Positions 21,035-32,389 of a stretch of DNA of 64,000 nucleotides are shown here, one piece after another. The stretch covers positions 2,033,316-2,097,315 of the forward strand of contig RPFO01000084.1 in NCBI GenBank assembly GCA_009746045.1, written 5' to 3'. Source of the stretch: Mesostigma viride. Lineage: Eukaryota; Streptophyta; Mesostigmatophyceae; Mesostigmatales; Mesostigmataceae. The position numbers and the translations under genes were made by a program. Numbering within the stretch: the stretch's first letter is position 1; the number at the start of each line of letters is the position of its first letter. The notes below the pieces were generated by a model that saw only the letters and a list, made by a program, of their open reading frames with translations, was not told the DNA's origin and did no database searches.

Positions 21035-21457
21035 CTACAGACAAACCAGGAGGTTGCCCGGGGGTGAGCCCGTCACGTCTAGTGTAGCACATGTCCATGC
21101 CGAGTCTATCACGAAAAGTCCACGGGTGGCGGCAAATGTACATGGGCACACATGTACATGACTGAATAAGGCAAGGGAGTGGATGCGGTGTTCAAACTGG
21201 GCTGGGACCACTAGGTCGGCCAGCAACATCTGGGTGTAGTTCATGGCAGACTTACCTAGCTTCCTAGGAATGTCCTTGGGGCCAGGCCAGGTCAAGATAT
21301 GCATCACATTGCATGGGCTTATATAAGAATTGGGGATGTGCCATGGATGTGCTTTGAAAAAATAAGTGGGCAAGTCTGCTGCACGTGGGCAAACTGTTCT
21401 CTTGAAATGAAAACTTTCCCGGCAACGCGGATCGATGGTGAAATGAGCTTTATTCAT
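21035..21457 (-). pseudogene. Chimeric LINE ORF2 fragment
   Basis: The minus strand reads HILTWPGPKDIPRKLGKSAM and VVPAQFEHRIHSLALF, as in the copy at 20.4 kb. It then jumps to a segment (21040-21130) identical to part of another LINE copy at 21900-21995. The fragment is therefore a recombinant or nested remnant. Confidence 0.5.
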
Positions 21458-21530
21458 AAGGCTTCAGACTTTTGATATTGCTCGGGAGCGAAAGCTCTCA
21501 TATGAAGTAGAAAGTTGCCGTAAGGTATCA

Positions 21531-21730
21531 TGGGACATGTTCCCCTCCCACTGAGGACTTATGCTCACGTGACGCAGTCACGTGTCTATTAATTAATTAA
21601 TTAATTAATTAATTAATTAATTAATCATGGGACTAGTGCAAACATGTACCCGGGTAATTAATTAATTAATTAATAGACACGTGACTGCGTCACGTGAGCA
21701 TAAGCCCTCAGTGGGAGCGGGACATGGGAT
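21531..21730. repeat. Tail-to-tail inverted LINE 3' ends with (TTAA)n
   Basis: The left arm (CCTCCCACTGAGGACTTATG, hairpin CACGTGACGCAGTCACGTG, then TTAA repeats to about 21625) is mirrored by the right arm (TTAA repeats from 21655, the same hairpin, then AAGCCCTCAGTGGGAGCG). Only about 30 bp separate the two tails. A third copy of the left arm lies at 46196-46257. Confidence 0.85.
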
Positions 21731-21751
21731 GGAATGGATGGTATAAGCTAT

Positions 21752-22354
21752 CTAGGTCCTAGTTACAGGGGTGTGGGCACCGCGGCCCGAATCGCTATGA
21801 ATGCCATACTTGGTCACACGCGGAGCCCCCACAGGCTTGGGGGTGGTCTCCTTCATCACTACTTGCCATCTATCCTTGCGCACCATCTGCCTCCATATTA
21901 CAGACAAACCAGGAGGCTGCCCGGGGGTGAGCCCGTCACGTCTAGTGTAGCACATGTCCATGCCGAGTCTATCACGAAAAGTCCACGGGTGGCGGCCCTG
22001 CCGCGCGCGGCCGGGGGCACGCCAGGTGAGGACATATCGCCCAGGCTGGGCGGGCTTGGTGCCAGCTAGTCTATCTGATGTATCTACCTGATCTGTGCGG
22101 GCCAGGTGCCCGGCTAGGCCCAGGCGCCTGTGCCTAATAATGTGGGAAACATAGGGCAAATCAGCGTACAAATCCTCATTACTAATGTGCAAACCAAAGG
22201 GGATGTTGAGGGCCTTGCGCAGCATCTTGGTGACGGCCTTTGTCTCCAAATCGCCGGGCCTTTGTCTCCCAAGGCCTTTGTCTCCTTGAAACGAAAATGG
22301 CTGACGGCGGTATGGCTGACGGCGGAGTTCAGATCTTTTGCGTCTGAGCCCCAA
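21752..22354 (-). pseudogene. LINE ORF2 C-terminal part
   Basis: It encodes NEDLYADLPYVSHIIRHRRLG, GHLARTDQVDTSD and LSVIWRQMVRKDRWQVVMKE, the conserved C-terminal series of this window's LINEs, and ends near the inverted tail at 21655-21700. The 5' side is truncated near 22350. Confidence 0.6.
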
Positions 22355-22460
22355 ATTCGGTCAGACCACTTGCATTCGATGCGCCTTTCTAAGACGCACT
22401 TGCCAGTATAAACGGTTACGGCTGCCACGCAGTATAGACAAAGTTACGCACGTGACCAGC
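22305..22460 (+). repeat. LINE 5' UTR-like segment
   Basis: GCTGACGGCGGAG(T/C)TCA, AATTCGG and CTTTCTAAGACGCAC occur here in the same order as at 60210-60305, directly upstream of a LINE ORF1 remnant. I take both as the 5' untranslated part of the same LINE lineage. Confidence 0.5.
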
Positions 22461-22542
22461 TATGACGACTACCAAAGCAAAAAGCCGGGAATTGTGACGT
22501 GGCAGTTTGGGGGAATTAGCAAGTGGCACCGGGGGGCGGAGG

Positions 22543-23250
22543 AAGGGGAGTGAGAAATCGGCGCGCTGGGAACTACCCCGAGTGAGACAACGAAGCGCTG
22601 GGAACTAATATCTGTCTCACTAGAGTGAGACAACGACGCGCTGGGAACTAATATCTGTCTCACTTGAGTGAGACAACGACGCGCTGGAAACTACCCGTTG
22701 TCTCACTCAAGTGAGACAATGACGCGCTGGGAACTAATATCTGTCTCACTAGGGTGAGACAACGACGCGCTGGGAACTAATATCTGTCTCACTCAAGTGA
22801 GACAACGACGCGCTGGGAACTAATATCTGTCTCACTTGAGTGAGACAACGACGCGCTGGAAACTACCCGTTGTCTCACTCAAGTGAGACAACGACGCGCT
22901 GGGAACTAATATCTGTCTCACTAGAGTGAGACAACGACGCGCTGGGAACTAATATCTGTCTCACTTGAGTGAGACAACGACGCGCTGGAAACTACCCGTT
23001 GTCTCACTAGAGTGAGACAACGACGCGCTGGGAACTAATATCTGTCTCACTAGAGTGAGACAACGACGCGCTGGGAACTAATATCTGTCTCACTTGAGTA
23101 AGACAACGAAGCGCTGGGAACTACCCGTTGTCTCACTACCTTGGCACAACGGCTAGCTGGGAACTACTTGTTGTCTCATTTGAACACGCTACGCTGAGAC
23201 AACGGCGCGCTGGGAACTAATATCTGTCTCACCCGAGTGAGACAACGATG
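22543..23250. repeat. Array of about sixteen 43-bp palindromic monomers
   Basis: The monomers are built as GTGAGACAACGACGCGCTGG, GAACTAATAT (or AACTACCCG) and CTGTCTCACT, so each junction is an inverted GTCTCAC/GTGAGAC pair. The same monomer in opposite orientation forms a smaller array at 32695-32990 ahead of a LINE ORF1. Confidence 0.9.
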
Positions 23251-23474
23251 CGCGGAGCAAGCGACGCTTGGCAGTTGGCAGCGCAGAAAAATACCAGGAA
23301 ATGGGAGAAAATAAACTAACACCCATTTCACCGGAAATGGGAGAAAAGAGCCGGTGTGACTTGATCAACGAAAAACAAGCGACGTCTCGGCCATGGCGTT
23401 CGGTAGAGCCGGCTCTTTCTTGGGCCGATTGGTCCTCCCAATAGCTGCAATCGCCTTGGTGTCGGCACAGGAGG

Positions 23475-23861
23475 GTGAGGGAGGAGCAGCAAGTTGGCAT
23501 TGGGCCGAGCTATCCGTTGACCCAGCGTGAGCTCTTTGCGATCCCACAAGGTGTGGCGGAGGCAGACGGCAGCGTGACCCAGCAGGAGCCTCCTCTGCCT
23601 ACCTGCCCACCTTTCCTCAGTGCGCCTGGGGCTGGCAGGTTGGGTCCTGAAGGGAGTGCTGGAGGGCTGTGGCCTGGTGTTGCGTCCACGCTGCACGGCT
23701 TGCCAATTGTTCCGGGTGCCTTGCCAAGCGGCGGCAATGCCGCCAATCCCAGCGCCCCGAGCAATGCCAACGTTGTTGCGGGCTTGGGCCAGCCGCTTGG
23801 TCCAGTAGGTGTGCCGCGGTCAACTTTCTATCGGCACAGGAGGGTGAGGGAGGCCAAGTAA
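23475..23861 (+). CDS. Unrecognised proline/glycine-rich ORF next to monomer array
   Basis: An open frame of 128 codons starts MREEQQVGIGPSYPLTQREL and ends RRVREAK. It is rich in P, G, A and S. It lies about 230 bp from the 43-bp array, as LINE ORF1 does at 33 kb. I see no RRM or zinc finger, and the frame on the other strand is also long, so coding status is doubtful. Confidence 0.2.
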   Translation: MREEQQVGIGPSYPLTQRELFAIPQGVAEADGSVTQQEPPLPTCPPFLSAPGAGRLGPEGSAGGLWPGVASTLHGLPIVPGALPSGGNAANPSAPSNANVVAGLGQPLGPVGVPRSTFYRHRRVREAK

Positions 23862-24019
23862 AGCGGACCCACTAAGTGTAGATTGGCATGCAGGGTTCGA
23901 GGCTGGGCCTACTCTAACGCGCCTGCCAGAGATTCGCTGTAATGTTCACAAACATGGTCTGTCATGTAATGTATTGTATTTTTCTATTTTGCAGGCCTGT
24001 TTTTCAAATCTATCAATGA

Positions 24020-24544
24020 CCAAGTAAGTAAGTAAGTAAGTAAGCAAGTAAGCAAGTGAGTGAGTGAGTGAGTGAGTGAGTGAGTGAGTGAGTGAGTGAG
24101 TGAGTGAGTGAGTGAGTGAGTGAGTGAGTGAGTGAGTGAGTGAGTGAGTGAGTGAGTGAGTGAGTGAGTGAGTGAGTGAGTGAGTGAGTGAGTGAGTGAG
24201 TGAGTGAGTGAGTGAGTGAGTGAGTGAGTGAGTGAGTGAGTGAGTGAGTGAGTGAGTGAGTGAGTGAGTGAGTGAGTGAGTGAGTGAGTGGGTGGGTGGG
24301 TGGGTGGGTGGGTGGGTGGGTGGGTGGGTGGGTGGGTGGGTGGGTGGGTGGGTGGGTGGGTGGGTGGGTGGGTGGGTGGGTGGGTGGGTGGGTGGGTGGG
24401 TGGGTGGGTGGGTGGGTGGGTGGGGGGTGGGGGGGTGTGGGGGTGGGGGGTGGGGGGGTGGGGGGGTGGGTGGGCGGGCGGGCGGGCGGGCGGGCGGGCG
24501 GGCGGGCGGGCGGGCGGGCGGGCGGGCGGGCGAGCGAGTGAGTG

Positions 24545-24600
<56 letters not shown>

Positions 24601-24601
24601 C
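24020..24601. repeat. Compound tetranucleotide microsatellite
   Basis: Blocks run in order as AAGT, GAGT (about 24056-24290), GGGT (24290-24420), a disordered G/T stretch, GGGC (24473-24530), a short GAGC/GAGT return and AAGT again (24546-24601). Neighbouring blocks differ by one base of the unit. Confidence 0.95.
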
Positions 24602-24913
24602 TTGCGTGTCATGCGCATAAGCATGCCACGTAGTACTACGCTAATCTCATTAGAAAAATAATTACACAAAAGTGTAAACAAACGGACAAATATCGTGTGC
24701 ATCATGCCCCAACCATTAATTGTCACTAGATGGGGATATAATCCTCATACATGTGAGCTGTCCTAGCTCTACTGTAATGGCAAACGAGGCGTTAGTGCAG
24801 CGGCAATCCTCAGGGGCAATAACCTCCACCTGCGGACTTCTACCCTGGCTAGCAACGTGCCGCGGGGCCCGTGGGGAGAAAACAGGAGCGAAGCCCTCAG
24901 GAAGGTGCTGACA

Positions 24914-24990
24914 TAAAGGAGACAACCAGCGCAGGCCTGAAATCGTAAGAATCCGGACCATGGTAGCTCGAGCCTGCCGTTATCTTGTCC
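24914..24990. repeat. Dispersed GAGACAACCAGCGCAGG element
   Basis: This 75-bp segment (GAGACAACCAGCGCAGGCC, GAATCCGGAC, GCTCGAGCCTGC) recurs in diverged form at 11328-11395. Its core is also at 34572-34600 and, inverted, at 50085-50135. Confidence 0.7.
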
Positions 24991-25043
24991 GCGTTTTCTT
25001 GACATGTATATCTATTGATTGCCTCACTTGTCTAGATGTGTGC

Positions 25044-25417
25044 ATTAAATTATAACATGCCTCCGTTGGGAGATCAGGTAGCACATATTCCTTGATGGTG
25101 GGGTGGGATGGAAGGAGCCGCGTAATCGAACTAACCTAACTCTAATCTAGCTAGTCTAGAAAAATCCTAACTACCCTACTCATCAAAACGCCTCCTCCGC
25201 TTGGGGGGAGGTGGTTTGCCCACAGGGTCGGGCGTGTGAGCCTTGACAATCCTCTTCCACCGCGTCTTGTTCTGCATGGCAGTCCAGAGAAGGGAGAGAG
25301 AGTGGATGCGGTATTCAAACTGGGCTGGGACCAGTAGGTCCTCCAGCAACATCTGTACGTAGTTCGTGACATGATGTGTGCATGATTAGTTATAATAAGC
25401 ATGTGACTGTGTTGCAC
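25044..25417 (-). pseudogene. LINE ORF2 3' end, minus strand
   Basis: This is the inverse of the 20.36-20.82 kb copy. In + coordinates the AT-rich tail (ATTAAATTATAACATG), the CCTCCGTTGGGAG hairpin, a short 3' UTR and then coding sequence follow, the last reading CRTRRGGRG with frame changes. It is truncated on the 5' side near 25390. Confidence 0.5.
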
Positions 25418-25428
25418 GTGGGTACCAA

Positions 25429-25690
25429 TTAATTAATTAATTAATTAATTATCAACATCACTCCGTTGGGAGTCAATGTAGCACATATCCCTGAGAAGGG
25501 GCATATGGCTTTTAATACATCCTAGGCTACTTCATGCAAGGGTGGGAATGTAAGCTACCCGTGCTCTAGGTGCACCAGGGCACCCGCACCACCATGCTGT
25601 CTCAGGTTCAACCCGCCTAAGGGGGGGGATCCTGGCACGGGGGAGGAAGATCATCATGGCTATACAAGAGCTAGGACATAGGTACCAATA
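25429..25690. repeat. SINE-like/foldback family member with (TTAA)n
   Basis: (TTAA)n, then CACTCCGTTGGGAGTCAATG, GCACATATCCCTGAGAAGGG and a diverged body (GGTGCACCAGGGCACCCGCA). It belongs to the family at 58.65-60.06 kb. Confidence 0.6.
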
Positions 25691-25698
25691 CTATGATC

Positions 25699-26500
25699 AA
25701 TTAATTAATTAATGAATTAGACTCGTGCTCCCGTTGGGGAGTCACGGAGCATTAACCCCGATGGATGGATGGATGGGTGCACACATTCCTACCGGTCTAA
25801 TCTATCTACATTGGCTACATACTACATCTATCTAACAACATTCTAACTACAACATCTATCTAGGCAGCCGCACGCTGCCCTAGGGGGAGCTATCTAGCGT
25901 GCCTCCCGCGGGATTGCACACGCGGGCGCTTCCCCACTGGGGGGGGCTCGTTGTCCTCTATCAGTGACCTGGGCCCACTTGGCCTTGTCCATCATCTTCT
26001 TCCAAATCACGGAGAGGCCTAGGCCCCCCATGTCCTCTACTAGCTGTTCTTTGAAGGTGCGGGCCTTGCGGCGTCTAACATCACTGGGCCCAGCCCACGT
26101 CAGGAGGTGCCGGCCAGGCTGGGCTGGTCGCAGTCCTGCGGGGGGGCCACGTGAGGTGTCTACCTGGTTGGTGCGAGCTAGCTAGGTGCCCTACTAGCTG
26201 CAGGCGGCGTTGCTTAATTGTGCTGGTGATATAGGGCATGCCCTGGTACAGGTCCTCATTGCGGACATGAGCAGCATATCCTACTCTGAAAATGGAACGC
26301 AGCATGCTGGTGACCGCGCCGTCCAGCTTGCGGGCCAGGTCGGCGGTGAGGGTCCACGTCTCGGCGCCATACGTGAGAACAGGATTCAAGGACGAGGACC
26401 TTGAACAGGTCCTGTTTCTCGATCTTGCCCAGGGGCTTGCGCCACAGGGCCCGGTACTGGCGTAAAGCGTGCCAGGCAAGGGACTATGATCAATACTATG
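25699..26500 (-). pseudogene. LINE ORF2 C-terminal copy with 3' UTR and TTAA tail
   Basis: Read on minus, the region encodes VLTYGAETWTLTADLARKLD, NEDLYQGMPYITST and QRRLQLVGHL. A 3' UTR with GGCAGCCGCACGCTGCCC follows, then the hairpin and (TTAA)n tail at 25699-25745. It is the same lineage as 44895-46190 on the plus strand, but it differs by small indels that break the frame and is cut at about 26490. Confidence 0.65.
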
Positions 26501-27345
26501 ATGGTTCCTTTTATAATCAAACACAAGGAGGAGGGAGGCCGCTCTCGACTAGCTAGCTTGCATGACGTCCACTCGCAGGGAATTCAGTGCTCCGTGGTCC
26601 CCCAATGGGGACACAAGACTAATTAATTACAGAATTGGGCGCAAGCTGCAAATGTCACGTGGTGATGTTTCCTTTTATTTATTAATGATATGCGCGCAAT
26701 TGTAGCTGGTTGTCTCTTTGATATAGTCATGAACATCAATGAGACAACTGGTCAGCGCAGGCCCATTGTGGTTCCGATGCATTTTTTCAATCAAGCATGT
26801 GCCTCAAAGCACTGAGCATGCTCAAATTGTGGTCATTACTGATTAGTCACGCAGTCCCGTTGGGGAGCTGAGCTGCGTTAATTTAACCCTTAGGATGATG
26901 GAGGAGGCCGCCTGGCCTTGCTAATCTACCGGCCGCAAGCATGGCATCTGGTTGATCTAGTGTAGGCCAACAACAAGCCTCCCCCATGCAGTAGGAAAGA
27001 TGCGCATCACCTGCTGCATGGATGCGAACTGCCCTGCCCCCTATACGAGTACCCGTTAGAACCGTAGGCATCTTCAAGGGTGCTCCCCAACGGGACTGCA
27101 TGTACAATTAATTATTAATGAAATTAAATTAATTTAGGCTGGCGCATTGTATTGTGTCTCCACACTCAGACACTGGCAACAATAAAAGCAACTCCAATCT
27201 CCAACTATCTTTGCAACTATCACTTATCAAGGAGACAACAATTATCACATATATTAATAAAATTAATCCCGTTGGGGCGTCACGGAGTATTAACCCTGAT
27301 GGATGGATCGTCACGTGAGCATAAGTCCGTGTGGATGCGTCACGT
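26500..27345. other. Non-coding; two or three LINE-like tails
   Basis: I see no gene. CCCCAATGGGGACACAAGACTAA with TTAA (26595-26630), CCCAACGGGACTGCATG with AT-rich sequence (27085-27128), and the inverse AATCCCGTTGGGGCGTCACG (27265-27285) mark 3' ends of short insertions. Confidence 0.5.
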
Positions 27346-29536
27346 GAGAGGGAGGGAGGGAGGGAGGGAGGGAGGGAGGGAGGGAGGGAGGGAGGGAGGG
27401 AGGGAGGGAGGGAGGGAGGGAGGGAGGGAGGGAGGGAGGGAGGGAGGGAGGGAGGGAGGGAGGGAGGGAGGGAGGGAGGGGGAGGGAGGGAGGGAGGGAG
27501 GGAGGGAGGGAGGGAGGGAGGGAGGGAGGGAGGGAGGGAGGGAGGGAGGGAGGGAGGGAGGGAGGGAGGGAGGGAGGGAGGGAGGGAGGGAGGGAGGGAG
27601 GGAGGGAGGGAGGGAGGGAGGGAGGGAGGGAGGGAGGGAGGGAGGGAGGGAGGGAGGGAGGGAGGGAGGGAGGGAGGGAGGAGGGAGGGAGGAGGGAGGG
27701 AGGGAGGGAGGGAGGGAGGGAGGGAGGAGGAGGGAGGGAGGAGGGAGGGAGGGAGGGAGGGAGGGAGGGAGGGAGGGAGGGAGGGAGGGAGGGAGGGAGG
27801 GAGGGAGGGAGGGAGGGAGGGAGGGAGGGAGGGAGGGAGGGAGGGAGGAGGGAGGGAGGGAGGGAGGGAGGGAGGGAGGGAGGGAGGGAGGGAGGGAGGG
27901 AGGGAGGGAGGGAGGGAGGGAGGGAGGAGGGAGGGAGGGAGGGAGGGAGGGAGGGAGGGGAGGGAGGGAGGGAGGAGGGAGGGAGGAGGGAGGGAGGGAG
28001 GGAGGGAGGGAGGGAGGGAGGGAGGGAGGGAGGGAGGGAGGGAGGGAGGGAGGAGGGAGGGAGGGAGGGAGGGAGGAGGGAGGAGGGAGGGAGGGAGAGG
28101 GAGGGAGGAGGGAGGAGGGAGGGAGGGAGGGAGGGAGGGAGGGACGGAGGGACGGAGGGAGGGAGGAGGGAGGGAGGAGAGGGAGGGAGGGAGGGAGGGA
28201 GGGAGGGAGGGAGGGAGGGAGGGAGGGAGGGAGGGAGGGAGGGAGGAGGGAGGGAGGGAGGGAGGGAGGGAGGGAGGGAGGGAGGGAGGGAGGGAGGGAG
28301 GAGGGAGGGAGGGAGGGAGGGAGGGAGGGAGGGAGGGAGGGAGGGAGGGAGGAGGGAGGGAGGGAGGAGGGAGGGAGGGAGGGAGGGAGGGAGGGAGGGA
28401 GGGAGGGAGGGAGGGAGGGAGGGAGGGAGGAGGGAGGGAGGGAGGGAGGGAGGGAGGGAGGAGGGAGGGAGGGAGGGAGGGAGGGAGGGAGGGAGGAGGG
28501 AGGGAGGGAGGGAGGGAGGGAGGGAGGGAGAGGGAGGGAGGAGGAGGGAGGGAGGGAGGGAGGGAGGGAGGGAGGAGGGAGGGAGGAGGGAGGAGGAGGG
28601 AGGGAGGGAGGAGGGACGGAGGGACGGAGGGAGGGAGGGAGGGAGGGAGGAGGGAGGGAGGGAGGGAGGAGGGAGGGAGGGAGGGAGGGAGGGAGGGAGG
28701 GAGGGAGGGAGGGAGGGAGGGAGGGAGGGAGGGAGGGAGGGAGGGAGGGAGGGAGGAGGGAGGGAGGGAGGGAGGGAGGGAGGGAGGAGGGAGGGAGGGA
28801 GGAGGGAGGGAGGGAGGGAGGGAGGGAGGGAGGGAGGAGGGAGGGAGGGAGGGAGGGAGGGAGGGAGGGAGGGAGGAGGGAGGGAGGGAGGGAGGGAGGG
28901 GAGGGAGGAGAGGGAGGAGGGAGGGAGGAGGGAGGGAGGGAGGGAGGGAGGGAGGGAGGGAGGGAGGGAGGGAGGAGGGAGGGAGGAGGGAGGAGAGGAG
29001 GGAGGGAGGGAGGGAGGGAGGGAGGGAGGGAGGAGGGAGGGAGGAGGGAGGGAGGGAGGGAGGGAGGGAGGGAGGGAGGGAGGAGGGAGGGAGGGAGGGA
29101 GGAGGGAGGGAGGGACGGAGGGAGGAGGGAGGGAGGGAGGGAGGAGGAGGGAGGGAGGAGGGAGGGAGGGAGGGAGGGAGGGAGGGAGGGAGGGAGGGAG
29201 GAGGGAGGGAGGGAGGAGGGAGGGAGGGAGGAGGGAGGGAGGGAGGGAGGGAGGGAGGGAGGGAGGGAGGGAGGGAGGAGGAGGGAGGGAGGGAGGGAGG
29301 GAGGGAGGGAGGGAGGGAGGGAGGGAGGGAGGGAGGGAGGGAGGGAGGAGGGAGGGAGGGAGGAGGAGGGAGGGAGGGAGGGAGGGAGGGAGGGAGGAGG
29401 AGGGAGGGAGGGAGGGAGGGAGGGAGGGAGGGAGGGAGGGAGGAGGAGGGAGGGAGGGAGGAGAGGGAGGGAGGGAGGGAGGGACGGAGGGAGGGAGGGA
29501 GGGAGGGAGGGAGGGAGGGAGGGAGGGAGGGAGGGA
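27346..29536. repeat. (GGGA)n microsatellite, about 2.2 kb
   Basis: GGGA repeats are interrupted by GGA slips (increasing after about 27680) and five or so C substitutions (GGGACGGA, for example 28144, 28615, 29114). All three frames on both strands stay open because the unit contains no stop, giving spurious 740-810 residue ORFs. Confidence 0.97.
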
Positions 29537-30668
29537 TGCGGGCAAGCAGTCCTACCGGTTCTATGCTATCTATCTAGAGACTATACTAACTAATCCTAAG
29601 GCAGGCCAGATAACTCTATAACTAACTGGATCATGCACATCAACTGAGGAGGGCAAAGTACACTCCCTTCTCTCATTGCCTGAAAGGCAGGCCACGGGTT
29701 CAAGGCAGGCCACATGTGCTCACTAGGGGAGTCTAGCAAGTGCTGTGGGTGCAATAAAGCCTTGAAGCAGCAGATGCACAGTAGAGCTTCCCTGTGGTCG
29801 AAAGGCCAGCCACAGACAGGCATGGAACTCATTTAGGAGGCGCTGGTTTGGGAGAGTATAAAGGTCGCTCCCGGAGCCTGAGGGTTCTTCCCTCCCCACA
29901 ATGCTAGCGATCGTTAGCGTGGACCCATTCTGCATCGGCGGTGTTCACCATCTCCTGAAGAAAAGAATTGACACATGTTGTCTCATTCATATGTGTAATT
30001 AGGGGGGAAGCATGGTAACTTACAACAAGAAACTTCCAACATGCCGTTGAATAATAAGTAGTGCAGATTGCACATACCAAAACACCGCTGACATGACAAA
30101 CATTATACTGCCATAATATTTACCAGTCTTGAAGTGGTTGCGGTGCTTGAGCTTGTCAAACAACCTAGATCATTTAGTGCCATTGGCATACGCTGGTGAG
30201 AGCATTGACCTCAGTCTAGAACAAGATACACGAGAGGCATGTGTGTAGTAGTAAGTAGTGGAAGTTGAACGTGGGGCCGCAAAGAGGTGCATAGGAGTAA
30301 CCGTGGACACAAGAGTCATGCTACCTTGACTGAGTAGATTAAAGATGCAGCTAGGTAGGCACAACCCTAGTACCGACAAAACCACCGTCATGAGGGTTAA
30401 AATCAGGAATGAAGCTCCCCACGGCAGCAGAGGGTTACCGCAAGCTACAACCTTAACGGTTGACATAGCGCTCTTCAATGAAAGCAGTAATGCAAGTCTA
30501 TTTCGCACTTACCTGTCATGGCTGCCGTTCCATGAAGTTACCCATTTTATTGCCTTAGGAGCTACGTCTTGCAAACAAGTCAGTAACGATGATGTTGTGC
30601 CAGCAAGGCTACTGCCATGCTACTGCAGCAGATTCTAATTGACATCGCTACATCTGACGCGAAGTACT
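29537..30668. other. Non-coding stretch, no gene recognised
   Basis: Only short frames without recognisable motifs. A small direct repeat AAGGCAGGCCA is present near 29600, 29690 and 29703. Confidence 0.4.
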
Positions 30669-30672
30669 TTAA

Positions 30673-32389
30673 CCCTTAATTTGTACTGAGTCCGTTTTCG
30701 TGGCGCCAGTTGAACTCGCGCCACTCTAACGGACTGAGTTTGTGGCAGAACCAGGCGCCGCGCCAAAAATAATTCAACGGTCAAACCTGGGGGGATCGAA
30801 AGATCTAGATGTAAGCTTTGCCTGGCACTATTCAGACCGTACTTTGGACAACTGGCCAGGGAGATATACTCAATCAAAGCTGGGGGGGTACCATGGTCAA
30901 ACGGGACCGACGTGAATGAAAATAATTGACGTCCGCGGCTATGGCGGTGCAGGCAAATGACTGGTACGAGAGCATGGCTTGGAATTTTGAACTCAAATCT
31001 TGTAGTAATTATCCTTGAGTGTTATAAAGGTTATATCTCTGGCCGTGAAGCGTCTGGATGTGCGCAAGTATGTCTCTAGGTTCTAATCGGTGCGGCAGAT
31101 CCTGTCAGCGGTCAGGCGGTGACAGTGCGTATGCTACCTGTTGTTCGGCAGCAAACGTCCATATATTTGCGCGTGGATAGACTTGCTACGTTATTCTTGA
31201 CATGTTTTATTAGCGATGACGGCCAGGAAAGGTTCGAGGCTATGTCCGTGAGGTGGGAGTGATGGCTCCCGCACAGCAGGTAATCTGCGGTTTCGACCTG
31301 GTACGTATTAACGTGTTAGCGTTTATACATTACAGTACCAAGTCGTCCTATCGTTTATAAACTAGTTGTAGACATGTAATCGATGGTTTTTGCTTGTCGT
31401 TTTGTTGCTTTAGTGCTTGTACGCGTTCGCTTGTGATGGTTGGGGAATACCACTATGTCACGCAGATTTTGGACCAGATTTGATTGCTATTAGCTGAGGC
31501 TTCAACGAAACCAGTGAAGTAGCGTTTGGTATTGTCTCTAAACATGGTGGGCTTGATAACGGGATGCTTTTCCCTGCACAGACATAGCGAGACAAGTGGT
31601 TTTCTGGCCAGCTCTAGGCATTGCTTCTTGGTTTGCTGGCCCAAGTTATCCTTCTGCTTGTGCGTCCATAATGCATGCAAGAAACATGAATGGCCAGGGC
31701 CTGCTTGCATGGAAGCATAACCAGGTTAGTTCTTTTGTTTTTTCTATCATTGCCAATCATTGGAATTGCTTTACAGTGTGTTGGATGCATTGATAATGTA
31801 GCTCCTTGTGAACCCGTTATACGCTTGGTTTGGGGCCTTGGCACAAGCTTTATACTTGTTGTATAGCATGATGTTGTGACTTTAAAGCTGGAAATGTGTT
31901 TGGGAATCCATGTGTGGCCATCTATGATGTTTTGTGCCACGTTGGAATTGAATGCCTATACGGTAGTGCTAGCAAGACACCCCAAAATAACTGCACCCGT
32001 TATAACGGTCTGAGCTATTTTGGGCTGTATGCTAGCTAGCCTGTGCAGTTCTATGGCATGTCATGTTGTGAATGCATCTATGGCATGCCTGTGATTATCT
32101 TAAACTCCCCTCAAAGGGCCAGGGTCGGCAGATTTTGAGAAATGGTCCATATTGCATTATATATCTCTTGAACCCCATATGCACCGTACCCCCTTGGGGG
32201 GGGTGCTATTTATAGCAGCTGTGGGGCATAGATATGTGACCAATGACATGACCCCAAAGTTATTTGATATAAAAGCATCCTTGGTTCCAAGGGTGGGCCA
32301 GAAAATGTTATTTGGCTAGATACTCTCATACTTACTAAGATGCCCATACTCAGTCCGTTCTGGTGGTTCCAGTTGACACAATTGAAGGG
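30673..32389. mobile_element. Candidate non-autonomous piggyBac-like element (TTAA flanks)
   Basis: The left end reads TTAA-CCCTTAATTTGT and the right end ACAATTGAAGGG-TTAA, so the ends start CCCTT in inverse orientation and are flanked by TTAA, as in piggyBac elements. Subterminal sequence is shared too: CAACTGG, CCAC and AACGGACT(G/C)AGT occur inside both ends. The left end also contains a nested 55-nt hairpin. No transposase was recognised in the 1.7 kb. Confidence 0.5.
30685..30739. repeat. Nested 55-nt hairpin
   Basis: ACTGAGTCCGTT pairs with AACGGACTGAGT, and inside it GTGGCGC pairs with GCGCCAC. It lies just inside the left end of the candidate piggyBac-like element. Confidence 0.8.

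Noticed and set aside
22543-23250. CRISPR-like array with palindromic repeats
   Set aside because: No unique spacers; monomers are contiguous, palindromic and shared with a LINE-associated array.
23885-23915. Possible tRNA-type B box (GGTTCGAGGCTGG)
   Set aside because: No matching A box or cloverleaf could be built around it.
27152-29593. Long ORFs of about 750-810 residues (REGG and PSLPPSLPP repeats)
   Set aside because: They exist only because the GGGA unit lacks stops in every frame; start and end lie at the microsatellite borders.
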